Source: Pseudotabrizicola sp.
Lineage (GTDB): Bacteria; Pseudomonadota; Alphaproteobacteria; Rhodobacterales; Rhodobacteraceae
DNA: 64,000 bases
Reading direction: 5' to 3'
Assembly (NCBI RefSeq): GCF_030656345.1
Contig: NZ_JAUSNR010000012.1
Coordinates: forward strand, 62,001 to 126,000
In this document: positions 46,666 to 54,956 of the stretch, one piece after another
Layout: the number at the start of each line of letters is the position of its first letter
Position numbering within the stretch: position 1 is the stretch's first letter
The notes under the pieces: generated by a model
What the model was told of the DNA's origin: nothing
What the model saw: only the letters and a program-made list of their open reading frames with translations
Database searches by the model: none
Position numbers and translations under genes: made by a program

Positions 46666-47165
46666 AAACGGTTGTTGATGCACTCTTTGCGGTGATCGAC
46701 GCGCTGCTTGTGCTGCTGCTTGTGGCCATGACGGCGATGGTCTTTGGCAATGTGGTGCTGCGCTACGGCTTTGGCTCGGGCATCGACCTTTCGGAAGAAA
46801 TGTCGCGCTTTGCCTTTGTCTGGCTGATCTTTCTCGGCTCGATCTCGGCGATGCGGCGCAATCTGCACATGGGGTTTGATGTTGTGGTCATCCTTGCGAG
46901 GCCAAGGGCGCGGCGGGTGATGCTGACGATTGCGAACGGGCTGATCCTGTTCTGCTGTGTGCTGATCCTGACCGGCACAGTGCAGCAATGGCAGATCAAC
47001 GCGACCAACCGCGCGCCAGTCACCAACCTGCCGATGAGCTGGCTGTTCGGCATCGCCGTTCCCGCCTGCCTTGGCATCGGTGCGATGGCGGCCTGGCGCA
47101 TGTTTGCCTATGCGACCGGGCGGCTGACCCATGCGCCGGGCCAGTCCGGAGATCTGCACCAATGA
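46662..47165 (+). CDS. TRAP transporter small permease (DctQ family)
   Basis: 167 residues from the ATG at 46662, which overlaps the SDR stop by four bases; an in-frame upstream ATG at 46599 lies inside the SDR gene. Four membrane segments and the RFAFVWLIFLG block that also occurs in the protein at 857-1411. Complex partner of the large permease that follows with an ATGA overlap. Confidence 0.9.
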   Translation: MKTVVDALFAVIDALLVLLLVAMTAMVFGNVVLRYGFGSGIDLSEEMSRFAFVWLIFLGSISAMRRNLHMGFDVVVILARPRARRVMLTIANGLILFCCVLILTGTVQQWQINATNRAPVTNLPMSWLFGIAVPACLGIGAMAAWRMFAYATGRLTHAPGQSGDLHQ

Positions 47166-48439
47166 CGCTGGTTATCTTTCTGGGGGTGCTGGCCACTGCG
47201 CTGGTCACCGGGGTGCCGGTTGCCTTTGCGCTGATCCTGTGCGCGGTGGCAATGGGACTGACGCTGGACATGTTCGACGCGCAGATCATCGCACAGCGGC
47301 TGATCGTGGGGGCGAACAGCTTTTCGTTGCTGGCGATCCCGTTCTTTCTGCTGGCAGGGGAATTGATGAATGCGGGCGGCATGTCGCGGCGGATCGTGGC
47401 CTTTGCCGTCTCGCTGGTCGGGCATCTGCGGGGCGGGCTTGGGGTGGTGGCAATCTTTGCCGCGATCATCCTTGCCTCGCTGTCGGGTTCGGCTGCGGCG
47501 GATACGGCCGCGCTGATCACCATGCTGTTGCCGATGATGCGGGCTGCCGGGCATGACGAGGCGCGGTCGGTCGGGCTTATGGCCTCGGGCGGGATCATCG
47601 CGCCGATCATTCCGCCCTCGATTGCCTATATCATCTTTGGCGTGGCCACCAACCTGTCGATCTCGCAGCTGTTCATGGCGGGGATCGTGCCGGGCATCCT
47701 GATGGGTGTGGGGGCGCTGACGGCATGGATGATCGTGTCACGCTTTGACGATGTTCCCGCGCTGCCACGCGCAAGCTGGCGCGCGCGGGCGAAGGCCACA
47801 AAAGAGGCGATCTGGGCGCTGGGTCTGCCGGTCATCATTCTGGGGGGCATCCGTTTCGGTGTGGTGACGCCGACCGAAGCCGCGGTGGTCGCCGTTGTCT
47901 ACGCGCTGTTCGTCGGTCTGTTCGTCTACCGCGAGCTGAAACTGGCGCAGTTGTTCGAGTTGTTCCGCTCTGCCGCCACCACGACAGCGGTGGTGATGCT
48001 GCTGGCGGCTGCGGCACTGGCAACCGCGTGGTTCATCTCTGTCGCCGATCTTTCGGGGATCATTCTGGAAATTGTCGATCCGCTGATCGACAGCCCCAAG
48101 CTGCTGCTTTTAACCATCATGCTTCTGGTGCTGATGGTGGGGATGGCGCTGGATATGGGGCCGACCATCCTGATCCTTGCGCCGGTGCTGCTGCCGGTGG
48201 TCAAGGCCGCAGGAATCGACCCGATCTATTTCGGCGTGCTCTTCGTCATCAACTGCGCCATCGGGCTGGTCACACCGCCGGTGGGGATCGTGCTGTCGGT
48301 TGCTTCGGGCGTGTCCGGTGTGCCGATGCACCGCGTGGCAATGGGCGCGCTGCCGTTTCTGATCGCGCAGGTCACCGTGCTTTTGCTGCTGGTGATGGTG
48401 CCCGAAATCGTGCTGTGGCCAATGGAGTGGCTGCGGTGA
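47162..48439 (+). CDS. TRAP transporter large permease (DctM family)
   Basis: 425 residues from the ATG at 47162, identical in length to the large permease at 1408 and sharing GVPVAFALI, LSGSAAADTAAL, SIAYIIFGVATNLSISQLFMAGI-type and FGVVTPTEAAVV blocks. About 12 membrane segments. An upstream open extension to 46988 is only the reading frame running through the dctQ gene. Confidence 0.93.
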   Translation: MTLVIFLGVLATALVTGVPVAFALILCAVAMGLTLDMFDAQIIAQRLIVGANSFSLLAIPFFLLAGELMNAGGMSRRIVAFAVSLVGHLRGGLGVVAIFAAIILASLSGSAAADTAALITMLLPMMRAAGHDEARSVGLMASGGIIAPIIPPSIAYIIFGVATNLSISQLFMAGIVPGILMGVGALTAWMIVSRFDDVPALPRASWRARAKATKEAIWALGLPVIILGGIRFGVVTPTEAAVVAVVYALFVGLFVYRELKLAQLFELFRSAATTTAVVMLLAAAALATAWFISVADLSGIILEIVDPLIDSPKLLLLTIMLLVLMVGMALDMGPTILILAPVLLPVVKAAGIDPIYFGVLFVINCAIGLVTPPVGIVLSVASGVSGVPMHRVAMGALPFLIAQVTVLLLLVMVPEIVLWPMEWLR

Positions 48440-48476
48440 GTTCACCTGTTTCAACATTCCGTGGGAGGAAACACAT

Positions 48477-49490
48477 ATGAAACATTCTGCAATCGCTGCC
48501 CTGCTGGGCACTGCCGTTCTGGCGACCGCCCTTGCCGGTCCGGTCAGTGCCGAGATCCGCGCGCATACCCTCAAGGTGTCGAATGGGGCGGCAGAGGATC
48601 ATCCGGTTTCGGCGGGGGTCAAGGGCATGTCGGCCTGTCTTGAGGAAAAGTCGGGCGGCAAGATGAAGCTGCGCGGGTTCTACAACGGCGAGCTTGGCAA
48701 TGATGCCGAAGCCACGCAATCGGTGCGGTCGGGCTCGATCGAGATGGTTGTGACCGGGGCCGCCGCCATCGGCGGGATCGAACCGGCGATGAACACGTTC
48801 GAGCTGCCGTTCCTGTTCGCCTCGAACGAGGAAGTCGATGCGATCATGACCGGGCCTTACTTTGACCATGTCGCGGCAAAGATGCCCGAGCATGGTCTTG
48901 TGATGCTGTCGATCTGGGAAAACGGCTTTCGCAACGCAACCAATTCCAAACTGCCGATCACCAGGGTCGAGGATTTCAGCGGGCTGAATTTCCGCGTGAT
49001 GCAGAACCCGATTTTCCTCGATACCTTCCGCCGTCTGGGGGCCAATCCTGTGCCGATGGCGTTCTCGGAAGTGTTCACCGCGCTGGAAACCAAAGCAGTG
49101 GACGGTCAGGAAAACCCATTGCCGCTTATTCTGGCGAGCCGGTTCCATGAGGTGCAGAAGTATCTGACCCTGACCCGCCACGCCTATTCCCCGACACCTG
49201 TTCTGATCAACAAGGCAAAGTGGGACAGTCTGAACGGCGAAGAACAGGCGCTGATGACCGAATGCGCCGGCATCGGACGTGAACAGCAGATTGCCCGGTC
49301 ACGGGCAGCGGTGGATGAGGCAACCGAAGAGCTGAAAGCCGGTGGCATGGAAGTCTCGGAGCTTTCGGCCGAGGAACTGGACAAGCTGCGTGAGCTTGTC
49401 GCGCCGGTATATGAAACCGCGCTGCCTTCGGTGGGCGAAGAAAACTTTGACCTGATGATGGCCGAACTGAACAAGCTGCGCGGCAACTGA
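48477..49490 (+). CDS. TRAP transporter solute-binding protein (DctP family)
   Basis: 337 residues with a signal peptide ending at VSA-E (about residue 24). GTGGGAGG precedes the ATG. Conserved DctP segments: IWENGFRNATN, NFRVMQNPIFLDTFR with the carboxylate-binding Arg, and ALETKAVDGQENP. It is homologous along its whole length to the binding protein at 2708. It follows dctM by 37 bases and is followed by a hairpin (49503-49537). Confidence 0.92.
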   Translation: MKHSAIAALLGTAVLATALAGPVSAEIRAHTLKVSNGAAEDHPVSAGVKGMSACLEEKSGGKMKLRGFYNGELGNDAEATQSVRSGSIEMVVTGAAAIGGIEPAMNTFELPFLFASNEEVDAIMTGPYFDHVAAKMPEHGLVMLSIWENGFRNATNSKLPITRVEDFSGLNFRVMQNPIFLDTFRRLGANPVPMAFSEVFTALETKAVDGQENPLPLILASRFHEVQKYLTLTRHAYSPTPVLINKAKWDSLNGEEQALMTECAGIGREQQIARSRAAVDEATEELKAGGMEVSELSAEELDKLRELVAPVYETALPSVGEENFDLMMAELNKLRGN

Positions 49491-49502
49491 CCGCGCGGCT
49501 TT

Positions 49503-49537
49503 GACCGGCGCAGTGCCACTCCCGTGCTGCGCCGGTC
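49503..49537 (+). terminator. Intercistronic hairpin between dctP and the FAD dehydrogenase gene
   Basis: A perfect 11-bp stem GACCGGCGCAG/CTGCGCCGGTC with a 13-base loop, 12 bases after the dctP stop. No T-run. Confidence 0.6.
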
Positions 49538-49557
49538 CCCTGATGCAAGGATATACG

Positions 49558-50973
49558 ATGCCTCGACCCCCTGATCCTGCCGGCTGCCTGTCGGCGCTGT
49601 CTGCTGTGTTTGACAAAGCCACCTTGCTGGCTGGCGCGGATGTGCCTGCGCGCAACCTGCATGACACCAGCTATCTGCCACAGGTACGCCCGCTGGCGGT
49701 GCTGCGCCCCGCGACGCCGGAAGGCGTGGCGCAGGCGCTGCGGATCTGCGGCGCGCACGGCGTGGCGGTGGTACCGCAGGGCGGATTGACCGGGCTGGCT
49801 GGCGGCGGGCATCCGATTGCAGGGGCGGTGATGATCTCGCTGGAGCGGCTGTCGGGGATCGAAGAGATTGATGACGCCGCCTGCACCATGACCGTGCGGG
49901 CCGGAACCCCGCTGGAGGTGATTCAGCGCGCGGCAGATGCGGCAGGGTTTTTCTATCCGCTCGATCTGGGCGCGCGGGGGTCGTGCCAGATCGGCGGGAA
50001 CCTGGGAACCAATGCAGGCGGCAACCGGGTGATCCGCTATGGCATGGCGCGGGAGTCGGTGCTGGGGCTGGAATATGCACTGCCCGATGGCACACTGGTC
50101 ACCAGTCTGAACAAGATGATCAAGAACAACGCGGGCTATGATCTGAAACAGCTGTTCATCGGGTCCGAGGGCACGCTGGGCATCATCACCCGCGCGGTTC
50201 TGCGTCTGCAGCCCAAGCCGGGCTGTGTCAATGCCGCGCTGTGCGGGCTGGGCAGCTATGCCGATGTGGTCGCCCTGCTGGGGGCCGCGCGCAAAGGGCT
50301 TGGCCCGATGCTTTCGGCGTTCGAAGTGATGTGGCCCGACTACTGGCACGAGGCGACGCAGACAGTCGGCGTGCGCTCGCCCCTGTCCGGCCAGCACGCA
50401 TTTTATGTGCTGATCGAGGCACAGGGCCTGTCAGAAGCGGTTGATGGCCCCCGCTTTCAGACCTGGATCGAGGGCCAGTTTGAGGCAGGGCGGGTCGAGG
50501 ATGCCGCAATCTCGCAGTCCCTGGGCGATATCGCCGCATTCTGGGCGACACGCGATGCCTGTTCCGAATTCGGCAGCCTGCTGGGGCCACATGTGGCGTT
50601 TGACATCGGCCTGCCGGTCGCGCGGATGGATGATTTTGTGCGCGCCTGCCGTGACGCGCTGAACGCGGGCATCCCCGATGCGTTGTCAGTCTATTACGGA
50701 CATATCGGTGACAGCAATCTGCATCTGATCGCCCTGTCGCGTGCGACGACCGTGCAACCGATGGCGGAAATCGCCGGAATTGTCTATGCTACCGTGCGCG
50801 ACTTTGGTGGCAGCGTTTCGGCTGAACATGGGATCGGCCTGCTGAAAAAACCCTATCTGAGCTACAGCCGCACCCCCGAGGAACTGGCCCTGATGCGTCG
50901 GATCAAGGCGGCGCTGGACCCGCTGAACATCCTGAACCCCGGCAAGATATTCGACATGGAGACACCGGCATGA
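49558..50973 (+). CDS. FAD-dependent 2-hydroxyacid dehydrogenase (GlcD/D-lactate/D-2-hydroxyglutarate dehydrogenase family)
   Basis: 471 residues from the ATG at 49558 (AAGGA seven bases upstream). An FAD-binding PCMH-type domain covers about 35-215 (VAVVPQGGLTGLAGGG, GGNLGTNAGG, VLGLEYALPDG) and the FAD-oxidase C-terminal domain the rest, with metal-type His in YYGHIGDSNLH and SAEHGIGLLKKP. Such enzymes oxidise a D-2-hydroxyacid to the 2-oxo acid and pass electrons to a quinone or cytochrome. The HpcH aldolase starting in its stop codon would then cleave the 2-oxo acid. Confidence 0.9.
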   Translation: MPRPPDPAGCLSALSAVFDKATLLAGADVPARNLHDTSYLPQVRPLAVLRPATPEGVAQALRICGAHGVAVVPQGGLTGLAGGGHPIAGAVMISLERLSGIEEIDDAACTMTVRAGTPLEVIQRAADAAGFFYPLDLGARGSCQIGGNLGTNAGGNRVIRYGMARESVLGLEYALPDGTLVTSLNKMIKNNAGYDLKQLFIGSEGTLGIITRAVLRLQPKPGCVNAALCGLGSYADVVALLGAARKGLGPMLSAFEVMWPDYWHEATQTVGVRSPLSGQHAFYVLIEAQGLSEAVDGPRFQTWIEGQFEAGRVEDAAISQSLGDIAAFWATRDACSEFGSLLGPHVAFDIGLPVARMDDFVRACRDALNAGIPDALSVYYGHIGDSNLHLIALSRATTVQPMAEIAGIVYATVRDFGGSVSAEHGIGLLKKPYLSYSRTPEELALMRRIKAALDPLNILNPGKIFDMETPA

Positions 50974-51755
50974 ACCGTCTGAAACAGCGTCTTGCAGCGG
51001 GGGAGCGGGTGGCCGCCGCCTGGATCGAACTGGGCAATGCCGATATTGCCGAGATCATGGTGGCGCATGGCTGGACCACGCTGCTGATCGACGGCGAGCA
51101 CGGCGTGGGCGGTCTGGAAGATTGGGTTGCCGTCGCGCGCGCGGCAGAGGCCGCCGGTGCCGATGTCGTCCTGCGCGTACCCGACGGGTCGGACGTAACG
51201 TTGAAGAAGGTGCTGGACCGTGGCTTTCGATCGCTTGTGGTGCCGATGGTCAACACTGCGGAACAGGCGCGGGCCATTGTGGCCGCATGCCACTATCCGA
51301 CCCGGGGGCAGCGCGGCTATGCGGCCCCCATCGTGCGCGCCTCAGGCTGGGGCGCACGCCCCGATTACGCCCGGAGCGAGGCATCGGAGGAGGTGCTGCT
51401 GATGCTGCAATGTGAACATGTTGAAGCGGTCGGCAATCTGGCGGAAATTCTGGCAGTGGACGGGGTCGACATGATTTTCATCGGCCCGAATGATCTTGCG
51501 GGATCTGTTGGCCGGCTGGAGCAGATGCTGGAGCCTGAACCGCAGGCTTTGCTGGCAAAGATTGAAAGCACAGCGCAGCAGGCCGGCACGCCCTTGGCCA
51601 CCATTTGCGGTGCCGGGCGAAGCTGGGATGACCTTTGGCGGCTGGACTATCGCTTTGTTGTCGGGCCGAACGACATTTCCTTGCTGATCGCGGGCGCACG
51701 CGCCGCAGCGGCTGAACGCGACAAGGAAACCGCAACGCCGGGGCGAAGCTACTGA
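50970..51755 (+). CDS. HpcH/HpaI-family class II aldolase
   Basis: 261 residues, TIM barrel. LLIDGEHG with the metal-linked Glu, PMVNTAEQA, RGYAAPIVRASGWG with the substrate Arg, LQCEHVEAVGNLAEIL with the second metal Glu and FIGPNDLAGS are all family motifs. Such aldolases split 4-hydroxy-2-oxo acids to pyruvate and an aldehyde. The start overlaps the FAD dehydrogenase stop by four bases and it ends the operon that begins with the GntR gene at 44400. Confidence 0.9.
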   Translation: MNRLKQRLAAGERVAAAWIELGNADIAEIMVAHGWTTLLIDGEHGVGGLEDWVAVARAAEAAGADVVLRVPDGSDVTLKKVLDRGFRSLVVPMVNTAEQARAIVAACHYPTRGQRGYAAPIVRASGWGARPDYARSEASEEVLLMLQCEHVEAVGNLAEILAVDGVDMIFIGPNDLAGSVGRLEQMLEPEPQALLAKIESTAQQAGTPLATICGAGRSWDDLWRLDYRFVVGPNDISLLIAGARAAAAERDKETATPGRSY

Positions 51756-51811
51756 ATGTCCGCAAAACCGGGCACCCAGCGGCGGGATCAGCCTGACCTG
51801 ACGGGCACAGC

Positions 51812-53206
51812 TTACCGGCCCGGTACAAAGTGGCCTGAACGCCCGGCGGCTGCATCGAGTGTGCCGCTGTCCAGTGCGTGCTGAACGCCGCCGCTCAGGT
51901 GTGCTGACAAAATCTCCGATGCTGCTGTGGCATCCCGCGCCAATGCGGCATCCAGAAGCGCCCGGTGTTCACTGGCCGATACGGCGTTGCGGAACGACAG
52001 CGCAACCATCTGATACCGCAGATATCTGTTAAGAACGCTGTCGTGCAGCCAGCGCAAAGACAAAGATCCGCAGGCTGAAATCAGCGCCTGATGAAACTCC
52101 AGATCATAGCGTTTCCACGTGTCAATCTGGCTGCGGTCGCCGGTTTCGATCCGGGCCTCGATGGCCGCCAGCTTATGCCAGGCGGCCAGAATCTGGCTTT
52201 CCCATTCCACATCGCCGTTGCGGAAGGAATCCTCCATTGCGCGGCTTTCCAGAAGGTGGCGCAGATGCGCCAGATCCTGCAGATTAACCGCAGACACCGG
52301 CGCCACCTCAAATCCGCGCTGACCTTCGGCGGTCACCAACCGTTCGGTTGCCAGCCGGTTCAGCACTTCGCGCAAGGTGCTGACTGACGCGCCACACGTC
52401 GTGCGCAGGGACTCCAGCCGCAGCTTCAGTCCCGGAGCAAGGCGGCCCGACAGGATATCATCGCGGATCTGCCGGAAGACGGTCGAGCCGACCGTATCGT
52501 CCTGCTGCGCGACCCCCATCACCGCAGGGCCGGGGTCCAGTGTGCCGGCCGCCATCGTATGTTCGACACAGGCAGTGATATGCCGGGTCAGAATGGCGGC
52601 CCCAGCGTCCGCATCGCGGTTCAGCGCCGCCTGAAGCAGCGCCCGGTGTTCAGTGGCCGCGGCCTCCCCCCGGAAAATCACGGCAACGATCTGATAGCGC
52701 AGGTATCTGTCAAAGACACCGCAATGCGCCGCCAGGAGTTCTGGCGAGTCACAGGCGGAAATCAATGTGTGGTGGAATTCCTTGTCATAGCGTTTCCAAA
52801 GCTCGGACCGGCTGCGGTTGCCGGCCAGCATCTCGCGTTCAATCGCCTCAAGCTTGTGGTGCGCGCCGACGACACGGCCTTCCCAATCCAGATCGCCCCG
52901 TGCAAAAGACTTGCGCAGCGCGTGGCCTTCCAGCACGTCGCGCAGGATGGCAAGTTCGCAGAATTCATCCTGCGTGACCGGGGCCACGGCAAAGCCCCTG
53001 TGCCCCTCGGCCAGCACCAGCCCTTCACCCGCCAGACGGTTCAGGCATTCCCGCAAGGTCGCAACCGACGCCCCATAGCGTTGCCGCAGGCCGTCCAGCC
53101 GCAGCCGTGCCCGCGGCGGCTGGCGCCCGGCAATGATGTCTGCGCGCACGGCGCGATATGTGCTTTCCCCGGTTGTATCCAGGAGGATCTGGCGTTCGTC
53201 TTTCAT
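51812..53206 (-). CDS. Double-length GntR/FCD regulator (two complete units in one chain)
   Basis: 464 residues, twice the normal length. Winged HTH plus FCD occur at about 15-225 and again at 240-455. Matching blocks in both halves: YGASVATLRECLNRLAGEGLV and CGASVSTLREVLNRLATERLV; WKRYDKEFHHTLISAC and WKRYDLEFHQALISAC; DRYLRYQIVAV and NRYLRYQMVAL; TEHRALLQAAL and SEHRALLDAAL. It acts as an internal dimer, so the chain could bind an operator alone or span two sites. It is divergent from the TRAP operon at 53394, which it most likely controls. Confidence 0.92.
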   Translation of the reverse strand: MKDERQILLDTTGESTYRAVRADIIAGRQPPRARLRLDGLRQRYGASVATLRECLNRLAGEGLVLAEGHRGFAVAPVTQDEFCELAILRDVLEGHALRKSFARGDLDWEGRVVGAHHKLEAIEREMLAGNRSRSELWKRYDKEFHHTLISACDSPELLAAHCGVFDRYLRYQIVAVIFRGEAAATEHRALLQAALNRDADAGAAILTRHITACVEHTMAAGTLDPGPAVMGVAQQDDTVGSTVFRQIRDDILSGRLAPGLKLRLESLRTTCGASVSTLREVLNRLATERLVTAEGQRGFEVAPVSAVNLQDLAHLRHLLESRAMEDSFRNGDVEWESQILAAWHKLAAIEARIETGDRSQIDTWKRYDLEFHQALISACGSLSLRWLHDSVLNRYLRYQMVALSFRNAVSASEHRALLDAALARDATAASEILSAHLSGGVQHALDSGTLDAAAGRSGHFVPGR

Positions 53207-53393
53207 GGCGGAAAACTTGTCATGCCCGAAGCCCCTTCGGCAACAGGAATTCTTTTATCATATAAAAACGATTATGCAGGATGAAATAGTAAAAAGCGGT
53301 TGAAAAATGAAACCTCCGATGTAGGGTAAGGTTTCACGGGCCGGGATGGGGCCCCGAAGATCGGCAAGATCTGTGTTCAAGGGAGGATGAAGA

Positions 53394-54389
53394 ATGGCTG
53401 GATTTACACGCAGGGCCCTGTTTGGCGGGGCCACGGCAATGGCTTTGACGGCAGGGTTGCTTTCTGCCGGGGCGGCACTGGCGCAGGACAAGCCGGTGCT
53501 GCGGTTCTCGGCAGTGTTTTCGGATCAGGATATCCGCGCCCAGATGGTGCAACAGCTTGGCGCGGCAGTGGCCGACATTGCATCGCTGGAACTGCATTAC
53601 GGTGGCACGCTGTTCACTCAGGGCACCGAGCTTGTGGCGCTGCAGCGCGGCAACCTTGAAATGGGCAATATCGCGCCGCAGGATATTTCCAACCAGATCC
53701 CGGCGTGGTCCTTGCTGACCTCGGCCTATCTGTTCCGCGACCCTGATCACCTGATGGCGTTCTTCGCCTCGGACGCAGGCGCGGAAATGAAGCAGCTGGC
53801 CGAAGACCAACTGGGCATTCACATCCTTGGGCCCACGTTTTTCGGCACCCGTCATGTCGGGCTGAAATCGGACAAGAAGATCAACACACCCGAAGACATG
53901 GCCGGTATCCGGTTGCGGATGCCCCCCGGAGAGTCGTGGCAGTTCCTGGGTGAGGCGATTGGCGCGAACCCGACCGCGATGGCCTATGCAGAGGTTTACA
54001 CCGGCCTGCAGACCGGCGCGATTGATGGTCAGGACAATCCGCTGCCCAATGTGCAGAACATGAAGTTCTACGAGGTGATGAGCCAGATCGCCCTGACCAG
54101 CCATCTGGTGGCGTTCGATCTTCTGACCATCTCGACCGCCGCGTGGTCGGCGATGTCGGCCGAGCAGCAGGCGGCGTTTCAGGCCGCCGCAGATGAGGCC
54201 ATGGCGTGGAGCGCGGCAGAACACCTGAAGCGCGAGGTTGAGCTGACCGAGTTCTTCAAGGAACAGGGGCTTGATATCTATGCCCCCGATGTCGACGCCT
54301 TCCGTCAGGCCGCGCAGGCCAAGTACCTGGCCTCTCCGATTTCAGCCGACTGGCCGGATGGCATGCTGGAACGTATCAACGCGATGTGA
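53394..54389 (+). CDS. TRAP transporter solute-binding protein (DctP family, Tat signal)
   Basis: 331 residues. The N terminus FTRRALFGGATAMALTAGLL has the twin-Arg form, cut after about residue 32 (ALA-QDK), so it may be exported folded. GGGAGGA lies about ten bases upstream. DctP blocks: LRMPPGESWQFLGEAIGANPTAMAYAEVY with the carboxylate Arg, and LQTGAIDGQDNPL. It comes before dctQ and dctM, unlike the two similar TRAP sets in this window. The 3'-end hairpin is at 54399. Quinate, shikimate or dehydroshikimate are possible ligands because of the dehydroquinase in the operon. Confidence 0.9.
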   Translation: MAGFTRRALFGGATAMALTAGLLSAGAALAQDKPVLRFSAVFSDQDIRAQMVQQLGAAVADIASLELHYGGTLFTQGTELVALQRGNLEMGNIAPQDISNQIPAWSLLTSAYLFRDPDHLMAFFASDAGAEMKQLAEDQLGIHILGPTFFGTRHVGLKSDKKINTPEDMAGIRLRMPPGESWQFLGEAIGANPTAMAYAEVYTGLQTGAIDGQDNPLPNVQNMKFYEVMSQIALTSHLVAFDLLTISTAAWSAMSAEQQAAFQAAADEAMAWSAAEHLKREVELTEFFKEQGLDIYAPDVDAFRQAAQAKYLASPISADWPDGMLERINAM

Positions 54390-54398
54390 TCCGGTCTA

Positions 54399-54423
54399 CG
54401 GGCGGCCGCAAAATGGTCGCCCG
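54399..54423 (+). terminator. Intercistronic hairpin between dctP and dctQ
   Basis: A 9-pair stem (one G-T wobble) with a 7-base loop starts 9 bases after the dctP stop; no T-run. It is the shortest of the seven such hairpins in this window. Confidence 0.5.
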
Positions 54424-54442
54424 GCGCAAAAGGGGGGGGACG

Positions 54443-54955
54443 ATGATGGACAAGCTGAAAAAGGCGGCGAGCCTTATGTCGCGCGTGGCCGAAGGCCTGG
54501 CGGCGCTGATGCTTGCCATCATGTTCTGCTCTTTCCTGCTGACAATCCTGTTCCGCTATGTCCTGAACCGGCCATCGGGCAGTGCGGCCGAAGTCAGTTC
54601 CGTGATGTGGCTGTGGCTGGTGCTGTTCGGCGCTGGTTTTGTCCTGCGCGAACGCGAAGAAATCCGGTTCGACATTCTGTACAGCGCGGTTTCGCCGGCG
54701 GTGCGGCGGCTGTTCATGGTGATCATCGCCAGCATTGTCATCGGGTTGTTCGTGTTGTCGCTGCCTGCAGTCTGGGACTATGTCACCTTTATGAAGGTGC
54801 AGCGCACCGCCTATCTGCGGATACGCTTTGACTGGCTGTTCTCGGTCTATGTGCTGTTCGCAGGGGCTGTGATCCTGCGCTATTCCTGGCTCGCCCTGCG
54901 CGCCATCTGCGGTGATGATCCCTTGCCGCCGGTCTTGCCCGGAAAGGACGACTGA
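54443..54955 (+). CDS. TRAP transporter small permease (DctQ family)
   Basis: 170 residues from the first of two ATGs at 54443, behind a GGGGGGG run; a GTG at 54386 overlaps the dctP stop and would add a polar stretch unlike the family. Four membrane segments, with SSVMWLWLVLFGAGFVLRERE in place of the usual E-x-x-R-F pattern. Partner of the TTG-started large permease that follows. Confidence 0.85.
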   Translation: MMDKLKKAASLMSRVAEGLAALMLAIMFCSFLLTILFRYVLNRPSGSAAEVSSVMWLWLVLFGAGFVLREREEIRFDILYSAVSPAVRRLFMVIIASIVIGLFVLSLPAVWDYVTFMKVQRTAYLRIRFDWLFSVYVLFAGAVILRYSWLALRAICGDDPLPPVLPGKDD

Positions 54956-54956
54956 G

